A DNA stretch of 64,000 nt from Paragonimus skrjabini miyazakii (Eukaryota > Platyhelminthes > Trematoda > Plagiorchiida > Troglotrematidae). A program made the translations under genes and the position numbers. The number at the start of each line of letters is the position of its first letter. Within the stretch, counting starts at the first letter, position 1. The notes under the pieces were generated by a model that worked only from the letters and a program-made list of their open reading frames with translations, was not told the origin of the DNA and searched no databases. Shown here piece after piece: positions 25,384 to 38,802 of this stretch. The DNA is taken from contig JTDE01001087.1 of assembly GCA_014338405.1 (NCBI GenBank), positions 97,963 through 161,962 on the forward strand. Reading direction: 5' to 3'.

Positions 25384-27869
25384 TGTAGGTCCTCCAAGTG
25401 ATAAACCAATTCTGCATTGACTCCTAAATCGATATCTGTGGCCGCAAAATTAAAGATAGTAGTATTTATCAGCAAGTCTTCACGCAGTTCTATTTCGAAC
25501 AAATCTTTCACAAATTTTGGAGCATTATCGTTTCGATCCAGAATACTCACCACAACACTGACAGAAGAATTTCGTGGAGGTGAGCCTCCATCGGTAGCTG
25601 TCACATTGAAACGGATTTCAGCTGTCTCCTCCCTGTCAAAATGGAATTTACTGTACAATGCTCCGGTTATTGGATCCACTCGAAAAAATTGCTCTCCCAC
25701 TTTATCTAAAGTATAGCTTATGCGATTTGTATTGCTATCCACAGTGAACTGCATGGGAATCTCATGTACATTAGTTCCCCACCGATTCGTCCAGATATGA
25801 TCCGCGTCTGTGACATTAAAAATAGTAAGTAAGCGGTTGACCGGTTCATTTTCATATATTCTCAAACATAACTGGTCAGAATCAAATAAAGGATCATTAT
25901 CGTTCTCATCCAAAACGGTTACTGTAAGTCGAGCTCTCCCAGTTCGTACGTCGGATGCGATCGTCGAGTGGTCCACGCATGTTATCACAATCACCTCAAA
26001 GGGTGTAGATTCTCTGTCTAATTTGACAGTGGTTATTAGCTTGTATTCTATTAGATTGTTCGTCTGGGCTTTCGATAGCATAGACTGGATAGTCATTAGG
26101 TTGGGATTATCCAAATTCACATTTAATTCCGACACCGATTTGAGAGATTCTAATTGAAATTTTGTATTGTCAACTTCACAACGTAGAGAACCATACAACC
26201 CCGAATCAGCATCGGTGACTGTAACAAAAGCGATCAGTTGACCTGGTGGTAAATTTTCTCCAATCAATGGACGAGGTGGGTCACTCTGACTTTGCAAGTC
26301 TACCACTTTAATTTGAGGCGTTTCATCATTAATGTCCAAAACCATCACAATGACGTCCGTTGTGGAGCTTCGCGAGATTGGCTTTCCAGCGTCAAAAGTG
26401 ATCACTTTAAATTGAATATGACGGTCATTTTCCTGGTTTATTCGATCCGCATCCAGTTCTCTGTTGACTAAAATAGCTCCTGTAGATGGATTAATCTTAA
26501 ATGGAAAGACAGGTAAATCTCTAGGCGCCACGTCTAATTTGAATTGAAGTCGACCATTATCGCCAGTATCCCGATCAGTTGCCAAAACTGTTCCAATCAC
26601 GCTACCAACTTGAATATCCTCCTGTACTTGAATTTCTATCAGCGGCGGGACTTCAGGACTGTTGTCGTTAGTGTCTCGAACCCTGACGCGAATTATTAAT
26701 GTCCCCGTGTGACGCACTTCTGGGTACAAGGTATTTCTGTCTAAACTTGATTCTTTTCTTGAGGGCGTCGATGGTATATAACCATCCAGGGCTAGGACCT
26801 TGAGCCAGTACTCGTCTCTCAATTCTCTATCCAATTTTCCAATCAATTTCAGTAGCAGTAAGCCCAAATTTGGTGTGTCTTCTAGTGACTGACTTTGCGT
26901 ATTTCCCCCAGAACTTAGGAACTCGCCGTGAAAATTTGGCCTGACTAGCTCCCGTAGATTAGCTTTACAATCAAACTGTACAACCGTGAAAGGTAACTCC
27001 GTGTCATCTGCTCCTTGTGCTTCACTGACAGGTATGTTCGAACTGCGAATAATTTGAAGTCGTTCAAGGTTGGAAACTTTTTCCACCCTATACTCGGATA
27101 TACCATATTTGGTGGAGTCTTCGTCGATTGCTGTAGGCAGAGGAATACAGGACCCCGATTCCGCCATTTCGTCTATCCATATTTCAACGGACGGAAATGG
27201 TCGAGTGCTTAAAGAGCGCATACCTATTTCGACATTATCGGTCGACCTGTGTAGAATGGTTGAAGGGATGATAAAATGAGGCTGATTATCGTTAATATCC
27301 AACAGCTCCAAGAGAATAGTACTGTAGCCCACTGTGCAATTTTCTTTGCTTTCTGATAAATAGTTGGTAACCAACAACTTATGCTTTGACTCTTGAGCTG
27401 CCGAACACGACGTATATATTACACGGAACATAATTTGACAGTTGTCGATAGTACGCTCATCTGAAAGACTGTTTGAGGTGACCAGTTTGTTGACATAGTT
27501 AGTTTGCTGGTTAACATGACAACAAAGTTTCTCCTTTTTGCATAAAGTGTCCCGGTCTATTTTTTTGTTGGTGACGATATGACCTTTGTTTGGCTCCAAC
27601 TGGAGCAGTTTTGTGATTTTTGGGTTGTTTGCCACAATGGCAAAATTTGAATAGGACCATCTGCCTTCAGAATTCGCATGAAGGTAGTGACTGACATTTT
27701 CAACCAATGTTCCACTGGGTAATTCCTCCAACAGTTTGGTAAAAATCAGGTAATTTTTGTTCATCTTTGTTTCGCTTCCCATTGTAATGAGGTAAGAAAC
27801 AAGTAAAAAACCACAAGCATTCAGCGTTGTTTTCAGTGGCTTATACAGGGGAAAAATAATAAAATACAT
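25383..27869 (-). CDS. protocadherin, N-terminal exon (partial gene)
   Basis: Calcium-dependent cell-adhesion receptor; this exon encodes 829 residues of the extracellular part. A hydrophobic segment at about residues 14-30 is the likely signal peptide. EC1 (about 38-198) has LPSGT at 51-55 and IDRDTLC at 104-110, typical of protocadherins. The repeats end in calcium-binding linkers DINDNQP (191), DTNDNSP (399), DINDETP (512), DENDNDP (654) and DRNDNAP (778). TDRD, TDAD, TDAD and TDID motifs sit at about 431, 552, 687 and 811, and LDRE-type motifs at 346 and 617. EC2 is about 205 residues, nearly twice the usual 110, because of inserted segments. EC6 has just begun when the exon ends at a GTGAGT donor. 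The rest of EC6 and beyond, the membrane segment and the tail must lie on other exons, none of which I could see. Start: the first ATG after an in-frame TGA two codons upstream; Met30 is an alternative. The exact paralogue is not assignable. Confidence 0.93.
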
Positions 27870-27960
27870 GCCTCATTCAACTTCCGCACACACATTTAAC
27901 ACAAAATGCTACTGAAGAAAATTCTCGTCCGTTCTAACTAGTGGGTTTACAGTATATGGG

Positions 27961-27967
27961 TTATATA
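27961..27967 (-). promoter_or_regulatory. possible TATA box upstream of the protocadherin
   Basis: TATATAA on the minus strand, about 95 bases upstream of the chosen ATG. Such strings are common in AT-rich DNA, and an upstream non-coding exon cannot be excluded. Confidence 0.2.
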
Positions 27968-27969
27968 GT

Positions 27970-30900
27970 CTACAGCACTACTGGACTAAAATTAGCCAAT
28001 CTTGGGTAAGCTGCCCGTGTCAGTCACATGGTCGCTTATTTTCAACCAATGAAAACTACAGGATATTCAAGAGGATTTGCCCATGGTTACTGCTGTGTTC
28101 ACTAGGCCCAGAAACTTGAAGTCATGAGTGCATCGCAAAAGAAGTCGAGTTCTCTTGCCTATTAAATGGTTTATTCACAAGAAGTGGGTTGTGAGATTAC
28201 TATTTTAATTCGTTTATTGACATCAGTTGCAAATAAGGCAGGCAAACAGAGGTTTCATTTTGAGCAGCTTGGCGTCAAACACAGATTAATTTGAGCAGCG
28301 ACAGTCATGCACTTCACTAATATTTGTCGAAAAATAAAAGACATCCTTGCCAGCGGATTTTTGCACAAAAACGAATTTGTGGCGTCAATAATTGTTCGAA
28401 ATTTCGAGTAAATTTCCTGGATGCGGTTTATGTTTAATGTTGAGCGGAGACAAATTTGCAATGAACTCATGGCTGTCTATTTATTTTGGATCAATGTGTC
28501 CGAAAGCGGCTACAAGTTTTAGATTAAAGGAAGAAAGCTAAGCTAAACGGATTTCTCACAAATTTGTGAATGAAGCTTCAGCTCTATTTTACCAGCAAAC
28601 ATGATCATGGTTTGTTCGATTTTCTTGTGAGGTGCCAAGTTTTTCTGAGGCGAACAAAGGTTCCAAATAATGTGCGTAGTTTAAACAACATGATAAATTT
28701 GGCTTATTTTGTAGAAGGAAATAAAGAACAAAGGAAAATTCTAGACTTTAACGATCAATAATTTTTACAGAACATGGTGTATATGCGACCTATCATATTG
28801 ATTGTTTATGTATGCACGTGTAAATGCAATCGTTATATCCAAAAGACACTACATTATGGTACTTACGTTTCGGTAAGCATTCAGCAGAGCCAGTGGTACG
28901 TAGTCAAGTTCGTCAAAGAAGATGTTGCCAAGCTCCGGCATGAAGTGAAATAAGATCCAAAATGCATTTTAAGGACAAGGAATAAGAAATGAAACTGCGC
29001 AATCAATACAAACTAATGAAACATAAGGCCGATAAAATTTAATGAACTTACGCGTTAAATATTACAAGCTATCTAACTTAAGAGTGGATATGAACAAACG
29101 ATAAATTGGGAAGGCATATGGGGTTAGAGTTCCACTATATCAAATATGTATAGTTCAGAAGGATACAGTCCGTCTTTCTGTTCCCAATATACCCTGAGTC
29201 CACGGCGGAGCTGACCACCAAAACAGTTCATTTTGAACATACCCCGAGCTGGTTGACAGTCTTCGTTAGTTTAATACTCACCACAATCACTGTGTCCAGA
29301 ACACTTGAAGAAAGAAAGACGAATGGCTGACAACTTCGAGATAATGTGTATTAATTGATTTATATTTTGCAATAACTAAAAGTACGTATGAGAAACAAGA
29401 GGTGCGAAAATTAAAAAAAAACGTTGTGTAAAACATGTGCTTTGTAGACAGTATTTTTTGTAAAGCCACGAGCAATAACTGCAGTTATGGATTTGCCGCT
29501 CACGTTGTGTTATTATTTCGTTTGAGTATGACCATCACAATCAAATACATTTTTGTTTTGTGGGCTCTGGGCAAGAACTGAAGAGTGACGTGACCGAATA
29601 AAACCCAATGATAGATAGGCAATCTGATGAACCAAGTGCACACGACATAAAATGAGTGTATGGAAAACAGAATGTGTTCATACGGAAATTTGATTTGACA
29701 AATTGAATGCGACCACGTCATGAGTAGTGCATTTTTATGGTCATGCGCTTACCCCATTCGCTACTAAAATAACAGTCAAAGTTGCCACTCCCATACATAT
29801 GAGAGGTCCCTTTAAAAGTACTTGTCTTAACACAGTTTTCTATAATCAGCTTCATTCTATGCGAGGTCGATTACACCATAAGTTGCTCACTGATCGCTTT
29901 GCGTACATTACACGTTCCACTTAATCCATGTGGTTCTTTTACACGTTCTCTTTAAGCAGTTACCATATTATTACTGCGGAATTCTGCATACAGTGCCCGA
30001 GTCCTTCGTCCACTTATCCAGCTATCTCTAACATAGTCAATTAGCTAATGGACTTGAGAAACGCTTGATTACCTGAGGTACTGCAAACAACTTCTGATTG
30101 TTCTGCACCACTGCATTCAATCATGACTTACTTCATTTTACTGCGGGCTGCAGGGGTTGAAACTTTACCATTGGCTTTGAATGTAGCATCTTAACTGTCT
30201 ACTTTACCAGCTTAACAGACATTGACTTATCACTAAAGGTAAAACTGAGAAATTACATGAGACGTTGTAAAGATACTGTGCGCATCACCATAATTACTAT
30301 GAGACCTTACGCAAGGTTTTCGAACACAAAAACCCTATGCTTCGCAAGTAAACCAAGTATGTATATGCCAAAATTTGTGGGTAATTCATTTAGTTTCCCA
30401 GTCCACTGACTGAATGCTGACTGGTGGAAAAATTCTTTAATTTCCGTTACAGTGCGCATCCGTTCTTTTGCTACGGAACACAACGGTTTATTAGCATTTG
30501 GGTACGACGAAAAGCAAGCAACTCAAAGTTATAACAGAATATAACCAGGCACACTTTTTCGTTCCAAAGTTCTCACAGTGTAACCTACTCCAACTAACTC
30601 TAACGAACCCAAGCGGTTTGACATTTAAATGATTGAACAAGTAGATTTTTTGGCATGCATTTCGTGCGACTGGTCTATTATAAAACTATATCTCCACACC
30701 TTAGGCGATGCAAACGCTTATACAATACAACAGACACATAAACCTGGAAACTCCAATCAAAATTACAGCGATATAATGATTTACCTAAACAGCATATAGT
30801 GCTTACTTCTTTAACAACCAAACCTGTGTGATTGCAAAGAAACTGTGTTTTCATAACTACAAGCGTTAAACCAGGATATGTTTGACCTATCGGCTATCGA

Positions 30901-31494
30901 CGTGTAGTAACAGTGATATTCCAACCCACCTTCAACATCCAACTACCGACTTAACTTGGTTGCCAATTTTGTGAAACTTTAGTTTATCGCTGTTCTGTCA
31001 TCCGGCGGTTCTCATTCCTATCCTCACAAACATGCTAGCTGGAATAACATATATATGAAATAGATGGCGAGGATCTTATCGTTCTGTGGAAGCATGTGAG
31101 TCAACTACTGTGAACATATGATTGCCGGTGAAGCTGGAGCTAGTGTTGTCATTAACAATACAGAGGATTGAATCATCTACAATTGTTTGTAACAAGTCGT
31201 ATAAGCACACAAGACGCATGATGTGCTATGCCTGTTCACAGACTCACTTCTATAGCATTAGCCAACCCCAACCATTTAGGTATACAACTAGAGTCTTAAA
31301 AATTAAAAATACAATTCTTGTCTGACAATTCTCTGAGTATCTTGTCATTAGCCACATAATTTGCAAGTTAGTTGACACTTCAAGATACCCTCTGAATTAA
31401 ACCACATAGCGTAAACAGAAATCACCCTCATACACTATCGTTCTTCACAAACGTATGGCGTATTGATGCTGAAAGATCGAAAGTAGTGTATATC
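27970..31494. other. gene-free stretch upstream of the protocadherin
   Basis: No recognisable coding sequence or repeat was found. Short open frames up to 73 codons lack any family signature. Promoter-proximal elements may lie in the first few hundred bases but none stands out. Confidence 0.45.
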
Positions 31495-31740
31495 TGTTGC
31501 GGGACCGAAATTTGAACTATGGTCGATGTTTTATAGTGCAACTGTATAGACTTCTGTGCCAATGATCCCGCAGCGGACACAACACCTTACATTAACGCTT
31601 AGTAAGTTTCCCTTGTAAATACTGATCTTCTACTACTCATTAGTAATATTGGTAATGTTGCTGAATCGTCCTGAAAAGAAATGTGGTTATTGCCGGTTAG
31701 TCCTAATCAATTACCCTGTGATTAAAAATTCTGAGCCAAG
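31495..31740 (-). mobile_element. tRNA-derived SINE, second family, diverged copy
   Basis: On the minus strand there is an A-box-like TTGGCACAGAAG (plus 31551-31562) followed by a B-box-like AGTTCAAATTTC (plus 31507-31518). The body matches the copy at 40980-41260: plus-strand TGCCGGTTAGTCCTAATC (31693-31710) aligns with TGCCGGTTAACTCCAATC near 41156-41173, and GTAATG followed later by AATCGTC aligns with the segment at about 41110-41135. The copy is old and encodes no protein. Confidence 0.5.
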
Positions 31741-31884
31741 TGGAATGCCCCGACTTTGTTGAACATGTTGATCAAAATTCTAGTTCATTTAAAATCAGTA
31801 AGGACTGAGTGATTCAAGACAAAAATCATTCATAACTTGTTACAACATCTACACTGTAAATGAGATAGCAGGCGTTTCGAAAGG

Positions 31885-32010
31885 AATCAGTAGATCGGAA
31901 CTGCTCTGTTGTTAAAGTTCATAAATTTACAGTTTTGTTAAAACCGTTCATATTTTCATGAAGAAATCGTGTTGACCACTGTGCCCGTTGCCTCACACAA
32001 GGCATTATCA
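31885..32010 (-). repeat. tRNA-like fragment, possible further SINE copy
   Basis: Minus strand: GGGCACAGTGGTCAACACG (plus about 31970-31988) resembles a tRNA D-arm and A box, with GTTCCGATC (plus about 31892-31900) downstream as a degraded B box. The surrounding words TTCATGA, CACTGTGCCC and CACAAGGC line up with the copies at 40980 and 49510. Weak and short. Confidence 0.3.
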
Positions 32011-35000
32011 TATGAGGACACTGGACACTTTTTGTAAAGATAGTTGAATGATAAGTCTACCTGAAAGCGAAATCTGCCGTCAATTGTGAACAATGTTCTT
32101 GGTAGATCAACCGAAACCTTGATTGTTCATGCGTAATAGGGAAAATAGACAAAACGTAGAAGAATTTCAAACAGATTATCTCAATTGAAACATGAGCGCA
32201 TAAAATGTCGATTTCAGGAGAGCTGGCTCACCAGTTTTATTTCGCCAATTCATTAATTTTAAAAGTCTTGACGAAAAGAGATGAAACTAAAGTAACACCG
32301 CTGAAATAATGCTAATCATTCACAGATAGTGTGCATTGCGTGGCATGAATGAGAAATTGTGCTGACAGTCCATGACAGTTTGCGCAAAACTGAGTGGGTC
32401 GCATCTAACTCTTGGCTGGTTACTCATTCGGGGACGGTACAGAATATTAACAGCCTAAGCTTTTCGAAAACAGTGGACCTGATGCACTGTATAGTGTAAT
32501 TGCATGAAGTTCACAGAGATAGGTAATTTACAAACTTTTGACCTAATAAAGTTTGCTGTGCTTTGATGTTTTTTGCAATATCAACACACACACCGGCTGT
32601 CTTCTCTCGAAACAAATAGCTTCTTTCAGAAGTGCTCTTTTGGCCAGTCTAGTCAATGGTCTTTCTAGGCAGAAACCACTTCAATGTTAACTAAACGTAA
32701 CTACATTCAAAAAACTAACTATGCAAGCAATAGGCTCTACATGAACTGAGTTCAAGTTATGTCCTCCGCTACACATTATATCTCCATCGAAGACCTTTTG
32801 AGAATCGTGAACACAGTGGACTTCTAGGTCCGACTGCATGCATGTACTCAAACTATGTTGTACTGGCTCTAGATGAGCAATAAATTGCAATCCTTTTAGG
32901 TACGAGTCACATGAATTAACCTCGCTAAGTTGATTGTTTTACTACACTCATTGCAATTTAAATGATGACTCACGCAATCAGGTTTTAGTGTTAATTAGCT
33001 TATTGATGGTAACAGTTCGGTGGATTAATTTTTCTATATGCTCCTATACCGGTGGTTTGTGTCCATCTGCGTTGGTCACGAAGACTGTTGTTCATAGAAT
33101 ACACTTTGAAGCCCCGTGTCCCTTATTTCTCATGATGTGCGCAGAAAAAGTATCGTCGGGTTGTGGAAAGTTTAACCCTACCTAGACATTATTTATTTGT
33201 GCATCACTACGGCCTCGCTAAAATGATCAAGTGGAAACAAAATGCGGTCATTTTGCTGGGTTGAATTGCTTTCCACGCACTTCGTCATGACTTACCTAAG
33301 CTAAATCAGCTACGATGACGTTTGATGTTGTTCTTCACAAGTACAAGCTATTGAGGCAGTTTACTTTTATTTACTTGTCGTGACTCAATGTGGTGTGACT
33401 TGACCGAATGTTGAGTGAAACGAACATTGAACCGATAAAATCTACCAGTTAACCTTGATAAACGGTTGACAAAAAACATTTTGAAAACATTAGGCATACA
33501 ACCTCCAGTGTTGAATGGATTCGGGTTAACAAAACCCTCGACCTGTAAACATTCCTAAAAACAGAGTTACGTCCAAGTTAAAAATGTATCACCTAACTCT
33601 CTTGCGAGACGTTTTAACGTACGAAAACACAAGTAGTAAAACTTTCGAAAACTCAGATTCGAGTCCCTATCAAGTCCCTTGTTTGATATACTCCTCGAAG
33701 TTTTCGTAATTAGCTAAACGTCAGAAGTATCATTACCTTTACCCTTGTACTAAAGTATTCATGTCTTGATGAGAATTCTTACAGGTATGTCAACCACAAT
33801 TTACCCAGACTTCTACCTTGGCATGTCCGTCCTCTCAAGCGAAACAGTTTTCCGAGGCAAAAACACAGACAATATAGTTGTGCATGCTCGTATAAAATCT
33901 ATTATACGTTCTGCTTAATTTATTCTTTCTTTGCGTATATCACAAAAGAAATTGAATTATCACCCCGTCTATATCACTGCAGCATCCAAACACTGCTTGT
34001 CTGTCCGGATGCAAACTTTAGTTACAAATCAATTGAAATGTCAACTCAAAGCTTGTTCCACTTATCCGACCTGTCAAATTCAGTCAACCAACTGATACGT
34101 GGTCACCACTGTCATTTCTGTGTACAAATGACATATCAGCCAGTCAAGTTACAAGAATGGGGGAAAAGAGTTCTAATCCCAGTTTCCTGTCTCTTCTGAC
34201 ATAGTTTTTATTTGTTGTGTTGTTGATTAAACTACTGTTTGGATTTGTGGCTTAAAGGATATGACAAAATGTAGATTGGTCTTCTGAGCAAAAATAACTC
34301 ATGGTTAGATTGAACGTGGTTGGAATTTTGTAAAAGTCTTCACATTGAAAAGATTCTATTGCACCAGTTGTAAAACGTTCGCTGAATACGTTGTCACTTG
34401 AAAACCAACAAAAGATTATGGCTTATTTTATTGGCAGTAGTTGAAAAAGAGATCTAATTGAAACAACTTGCAAAACGATCAGTTGACCAATATGAATACT
34501 TTCAGCTTTTTTATCGATAAATAGTCTTAAAGCTGATCTAACTCAATTGCACTTCGCTGATTGTCATTTGCACCATGTGCATCCAGATATATTTTCAAGC
34601 TTTTTGATGAACAGAAGCTGATAGTTTAAGATTTGTTCTCGCTTGACCTCATCAATAGATCATATTCTTTATTGGCTTAGATTTGGGTTACAGCTTACCT
34701 TTCATAAGGGGACCATGTTTACCGTCACTGTATTGGCTTCACAGTAAACTATGCTGAACAATAAAACCAAAACATTCAACCATATTTGCTTGCTGTGAAT
34801 TCAAAGCTTATAACGCATTATGAGTAGTATGCCAGTTTGGTGCTTATTTATTTGTTTACTGTTTTCGGGTTTGCGACCAATAACCAAGGGGGACTTATGC
34901 TAAAGATGGTGGAAAATCTCCTGAAACCATGCAGTACTACAGAAAACTCAAAGTAGATCAAGAACATCTTAAGGAAAAGGCCGAAATCGTTAGGGGGAAT

Positions 35001-38000
35001 TAGGAAGAACCCTCAACATACGGATGAGTAAATATATGTCTGATTCTTAAGATAAGAAGGGACAGTTCATTATCAGATGAGGTGGGGCAATGAAACAGAG
35101 TTAGAAAGGCAGGCTGTAGGTTGATGATACTTCGGCGGTTCGTCCATGCACTGTGCGTAAAATTCAGTCCGTCAAGCTTGAACCTATAGGCGTATGAACA
35201 ACCACATATCAGGTAATTTTTTGGCACGTGAGTTGGAACTGGTAATAGCCAAACGAACTACGTAGAACTGGCTATTTTTATACACATAAAAGCCATTACA
35301 ACAACAACCACAGTTCACTTACTTTAGTCAGGTTCATTTCTGTAGGTACTCTACCCCTGAAGTACGTACAAAAGACTACCGGAAAAGAGCATACGTGGTG
35401 AAGCCGAATTTCTAGCTTGGTTACTGTTACTGTGTGTAATTCTGTAGTTTATTTTTTAGGTTATGTGCACGCCGTCAACATTCTAGTTTGGATCGTCTCA
35501 GCGACTGCTGTCATTCCTAACTCCATTTGACCTACTGCCGTTTATTTGCTTAATTGTTCATCCTAGGCGGCTTTCCTAAAATCTTCACCACAAACGGCCT
35601 GCTTGTCTTCAGGGTTCTCGTAGCAATCGTACAATGACTCAATAAGTCAAATGGGTCAAACAGAGCGTTTGTTCATTTAGCTGCGCTTTCTTCTCCTGTT
35701 AGCCCTGTATTATCGTTAAGCGATTCGCTGGGTTCAGTCAACAAGATTCAAAGATTGATCGGACCTGCTCACTTAGACTGGTGATACTGTCTCGAATGTT
35801 GATTCCTACAAAACCTTCGGTTTCCTCAGTTCGTATGATCGTTCACAATGGTGATTAAAATTAAGGCTCTGTTCGTCGCGGAAAGCATTGGTTGTTGCGT
35901 AACTTGTCGTCCAAAATAAACATCAGTTTGCACTTGTGTTCACGTTCTTGGTCGTTATCCAAATGAGCAGTTTTCGGTTGGACGTTTGTACTGACTCAAA
36001 ACAACCTTCTACGAATTTTCGCTCATGGAATCACTGGCGGAATCATGTCTTTTTATTGCGAGTCAACGGAGTAATCAATAACTATAGACCATTCTACATC
36101 ATATATTTCCATTAGGTGGTCAAGTATATAAAGCAAACGTTCGGGGATAGTTTAACCTCATTATTAACACCGCCAACTTGCGCAGAAATCTGTGGGTCGC
36201 ATTAAATAAACCTGCTTAAAATTGTCATTGAACACAGGTTTTATGAGACAGAAATTTTTTCACCAAGTGGCCCACGATAAACTGGTTATGATCAAGCGTT
36301 GGTGAGCAATTTGGTTGGGACCAATACCATTCACGCAGAATAGGGAGCATCCAGTTTGTTGATTTCTTATTTAACAACACTTGGCAAGGTTTATAGTGCC
36401 GAATCATAAGCGAAACGAAGGGATGTCTTTTTGCCAGCCACTGTAAATAGATATGCAGCAATGCGCTATCTTATTAACGCTGACTTACGAGGATCATAGT
36501 GTTGTGATTCATGAACGCGGAAGGCAAGAGGGTTGTTTATTCGGGAAACAAACACATGCGTTATGTTTTTCAAGACAACAAGCAAATCCATTCATTTGCA
36601 TACAGCACTGGTCTCAGGACGTCCTGAATGCCATGTTCACTTCGTGTATGTACCGAAAACTCTTTCACGTCAAGCTGCACTCTAATGTTTCTTCTTGTAT
36701 TTTTTTTAGCAGTTACTTTAATGTCAAAATCCATGCTGTTGGTGTGAGTAGTATCTTGGGATCGTTCGTCCTCACTATAATTACTTAAGATATAGGCAAT
36801 AATATACTGATCAAACCTAGAAATAATTAGCTGATTATTTATTTGAGTTGAGTGGAATAGGTTACTGCGACTGAATTTCCAGTAGAACTTAACGAACAGG
36901 TAAGATGTTAGCGTAACTTGGAATTAAAACCAAGAAGGAACCTAAATGGAATCTTCCTGAACTATGCTTAAGACGCATTAAGAATATGTAATCATGGAAA
37001 ACTCTTGAAAAGTCGGCACTCTTTTTTTAGAAATAATCTAAGTTTGCACGGTTTATCCGGAAACATTGTGTCGCATCATCAGAGACGCATACAGTAACTT
37101 TGGAGTGTTCGTCAACTGGTCAAAGAATGAAATCACACGTAGAGAACAATGTTAGAAAGACATACGCTGTAAATATAGAACTTTGCATCTGCAAACTAAA
37201 ACCCCACTCACGTTCCTTGCGGAGAGCAATGGTATATTTTTCTTAAGAAGACCCTTTTTAGAGTTAAGGAACCGCCTAATGCTTGTTGGGCAAGCGATTC
37301 TAGATACCCTGGTAGCTTTCAGTCAGTGATGTATATTCAGGGGATGCGGCGTAATCGATGAATCTGGCTGTCGGCTTCGTGATGGTTGTGTAATCGATCT
37401 ACTAATTTTCTTGAGCTTTTTTAGTTTTTTCTCTTCAGTTCAACCCACATCGGAGTAGACCCGGTCAGTCGATAAGGCAATAATTTCTTTATTTTGAAAA
37501 TGTTATATACAGTTTGGTTTGGTTTGAAGTGAATGTTTTCTTTAATCAGAGAGATTGGATTCAGGGTTGTTGAGTAGATCGCGACAGATACTGCTGGGCA
37601 ATGTGTTTTGCAATGCACACTTCTGGCTTGTGATGGGTGCGCTGTCTATCCAATCACATTGGAAGTGTAGCAGCAGAACAACTTTCCACTCAAATGCTTC
37701 GGACATTATCTCAGATGGGATTTGAAATTTCAACTACTTTTTGATAAAGATATCAGGGCAGCAGATATCCTTGAATTTCATTCAACGGAAACGAACAATC
37801 AGAACAGACATTGCTCGGAGTACACTGTCCACGTGCACTACGAAACAACAGCAACAGCACTCACTTTATATCAAAATGCAACAAACTGTTGAATATTCGC
37901 CCTTGCGTTAAAATTGCCTTGAAACTGTGGCACCTCGGTGGCGGGAAAGCTATAAACCAAAGTCCACAGTGCAACCGTTTTTCTCAGGTTCACAAGTGAG

Positions 38001-38080
38001 CTTTCAACGTGCAAAACGCACTGCTGCAGACTTGAAACGTGCTATTTCTAACACATTACCATGGTGAGAAGAGATGAAAT
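32011..38080. other. gene-free stretch
   Basis: No gene recognised. A 111-codon plus frame at 36453-36788 has no family signature. No tRNA-like boxes or long repeats were seen. Confidence 0.45.
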
Positions 38081-38298
38081 AGTCACAAATTCAATGGCGC
38101 TTCAGGCAAAATTCACATGAGCAATTAAAAGAATCCATAGACAGTGGGTTGTGGATGAGAAGGACCTAGGCGGAGATCAATAATATGTTCACAATGCTTA
38201 CTAAGATAGAGCGTAAACACCTCAGGGACGAGACAGAACTGCAGTTCCTATAGTCAGTAGGATAAGTTGACTGAAGTGTCGATTGAATTTGAGGTATG
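38081..38298 (+). repeat. left arm of a fold-back repeat
   Basis: This 218-bp arm is repeated in reverse complement at 38574-38792, about 88 percent identical by hand alignment with essentially no indels. In the frame that is open in the other arm, this copy has TAG stops and a TAA, so it appears to be the decayed partner. The spacer between the arms is about 275 bp. Confidence 0.85.
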
Positions 38299-38573
38299 CA
38301 TATATATGATGCATAATCCTGATCAGTTGAAAATATTCCATCCAGCTGTCGACTACGTCAGTCTGATCGTTTCACAGAGCATGATCCTGCCGGTACTACT
38401 TGTAGTGCTTCGTGTTTGCTATACTGACATGAACCTATTTAGATAGAGCCTATACAGTGTTAAGATTGTCCATGTATTCAATGGTATTGCAACAGATATA
38501 GATCAAACTGGCTTGCCTTGGTGACCGGATGAAACAACATTTTCAACGGTTCAAGATTATGCTTCTTATATTT

Positions 38574-38792
38574 ACATTCCTCAAATTCAGTCGACACTTC
38601 AGTCAACTTATCTTACTGACTGTAGGAACTGCAGTTCTGTCTCGTCTCTGAGGTATTTATGCTTTATCTTAGAAAGCATTCTGAACACAGCATTGACCTT
38701 CGCCAAGTTCCATCTCATCCACAACCTACTGAGTATAGATTCTTTTAATTGCTCATGTGACTTTTTCCTGAAGTGCCATTGAACTTGTGATC
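38574..38792 (-). repeat. right arm of the fold-back repeat
   Basis: Reverse complement of 38081-38298. The two arms could pair into a stem of about 215 bp with a 275-nt loop. Homology stops at roughly the same place on the outer side (near the ATG of the small frame) and inside after TTTGAGG. No terminal repeats of a known transposon family were recognised. Confidence 0.85.
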
Positions 38793-38799
38793 GGTTCAT
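38608..38799 (-). pseudogene. small open frame within the fold-back arm, unknown
   Basis: The frame has 63 codons, beginning MNRSQVQWHF and ending TELQFLQSVR. It is rich in Lys, Arg, Gln and Leu and probably helical. It is open in this arm and interrupted by stops in the opposite arm (38081-38298). Most differences between the arms change the amino acid, so there is no sign of purifying selection since the duplication. It may be a fragment of an older coding sequence or transposon; I do not recognise it. Confidence 0.25.
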
Positions 38800-38802
38800 G
38801 GT

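Noticed and set aside
25417..27279. Plus-strand frames of 65-115 codons across the protocadherin exon
   Set aside because: They are antisense shadows of the strongly supported minus-strand cadherin reading frame.
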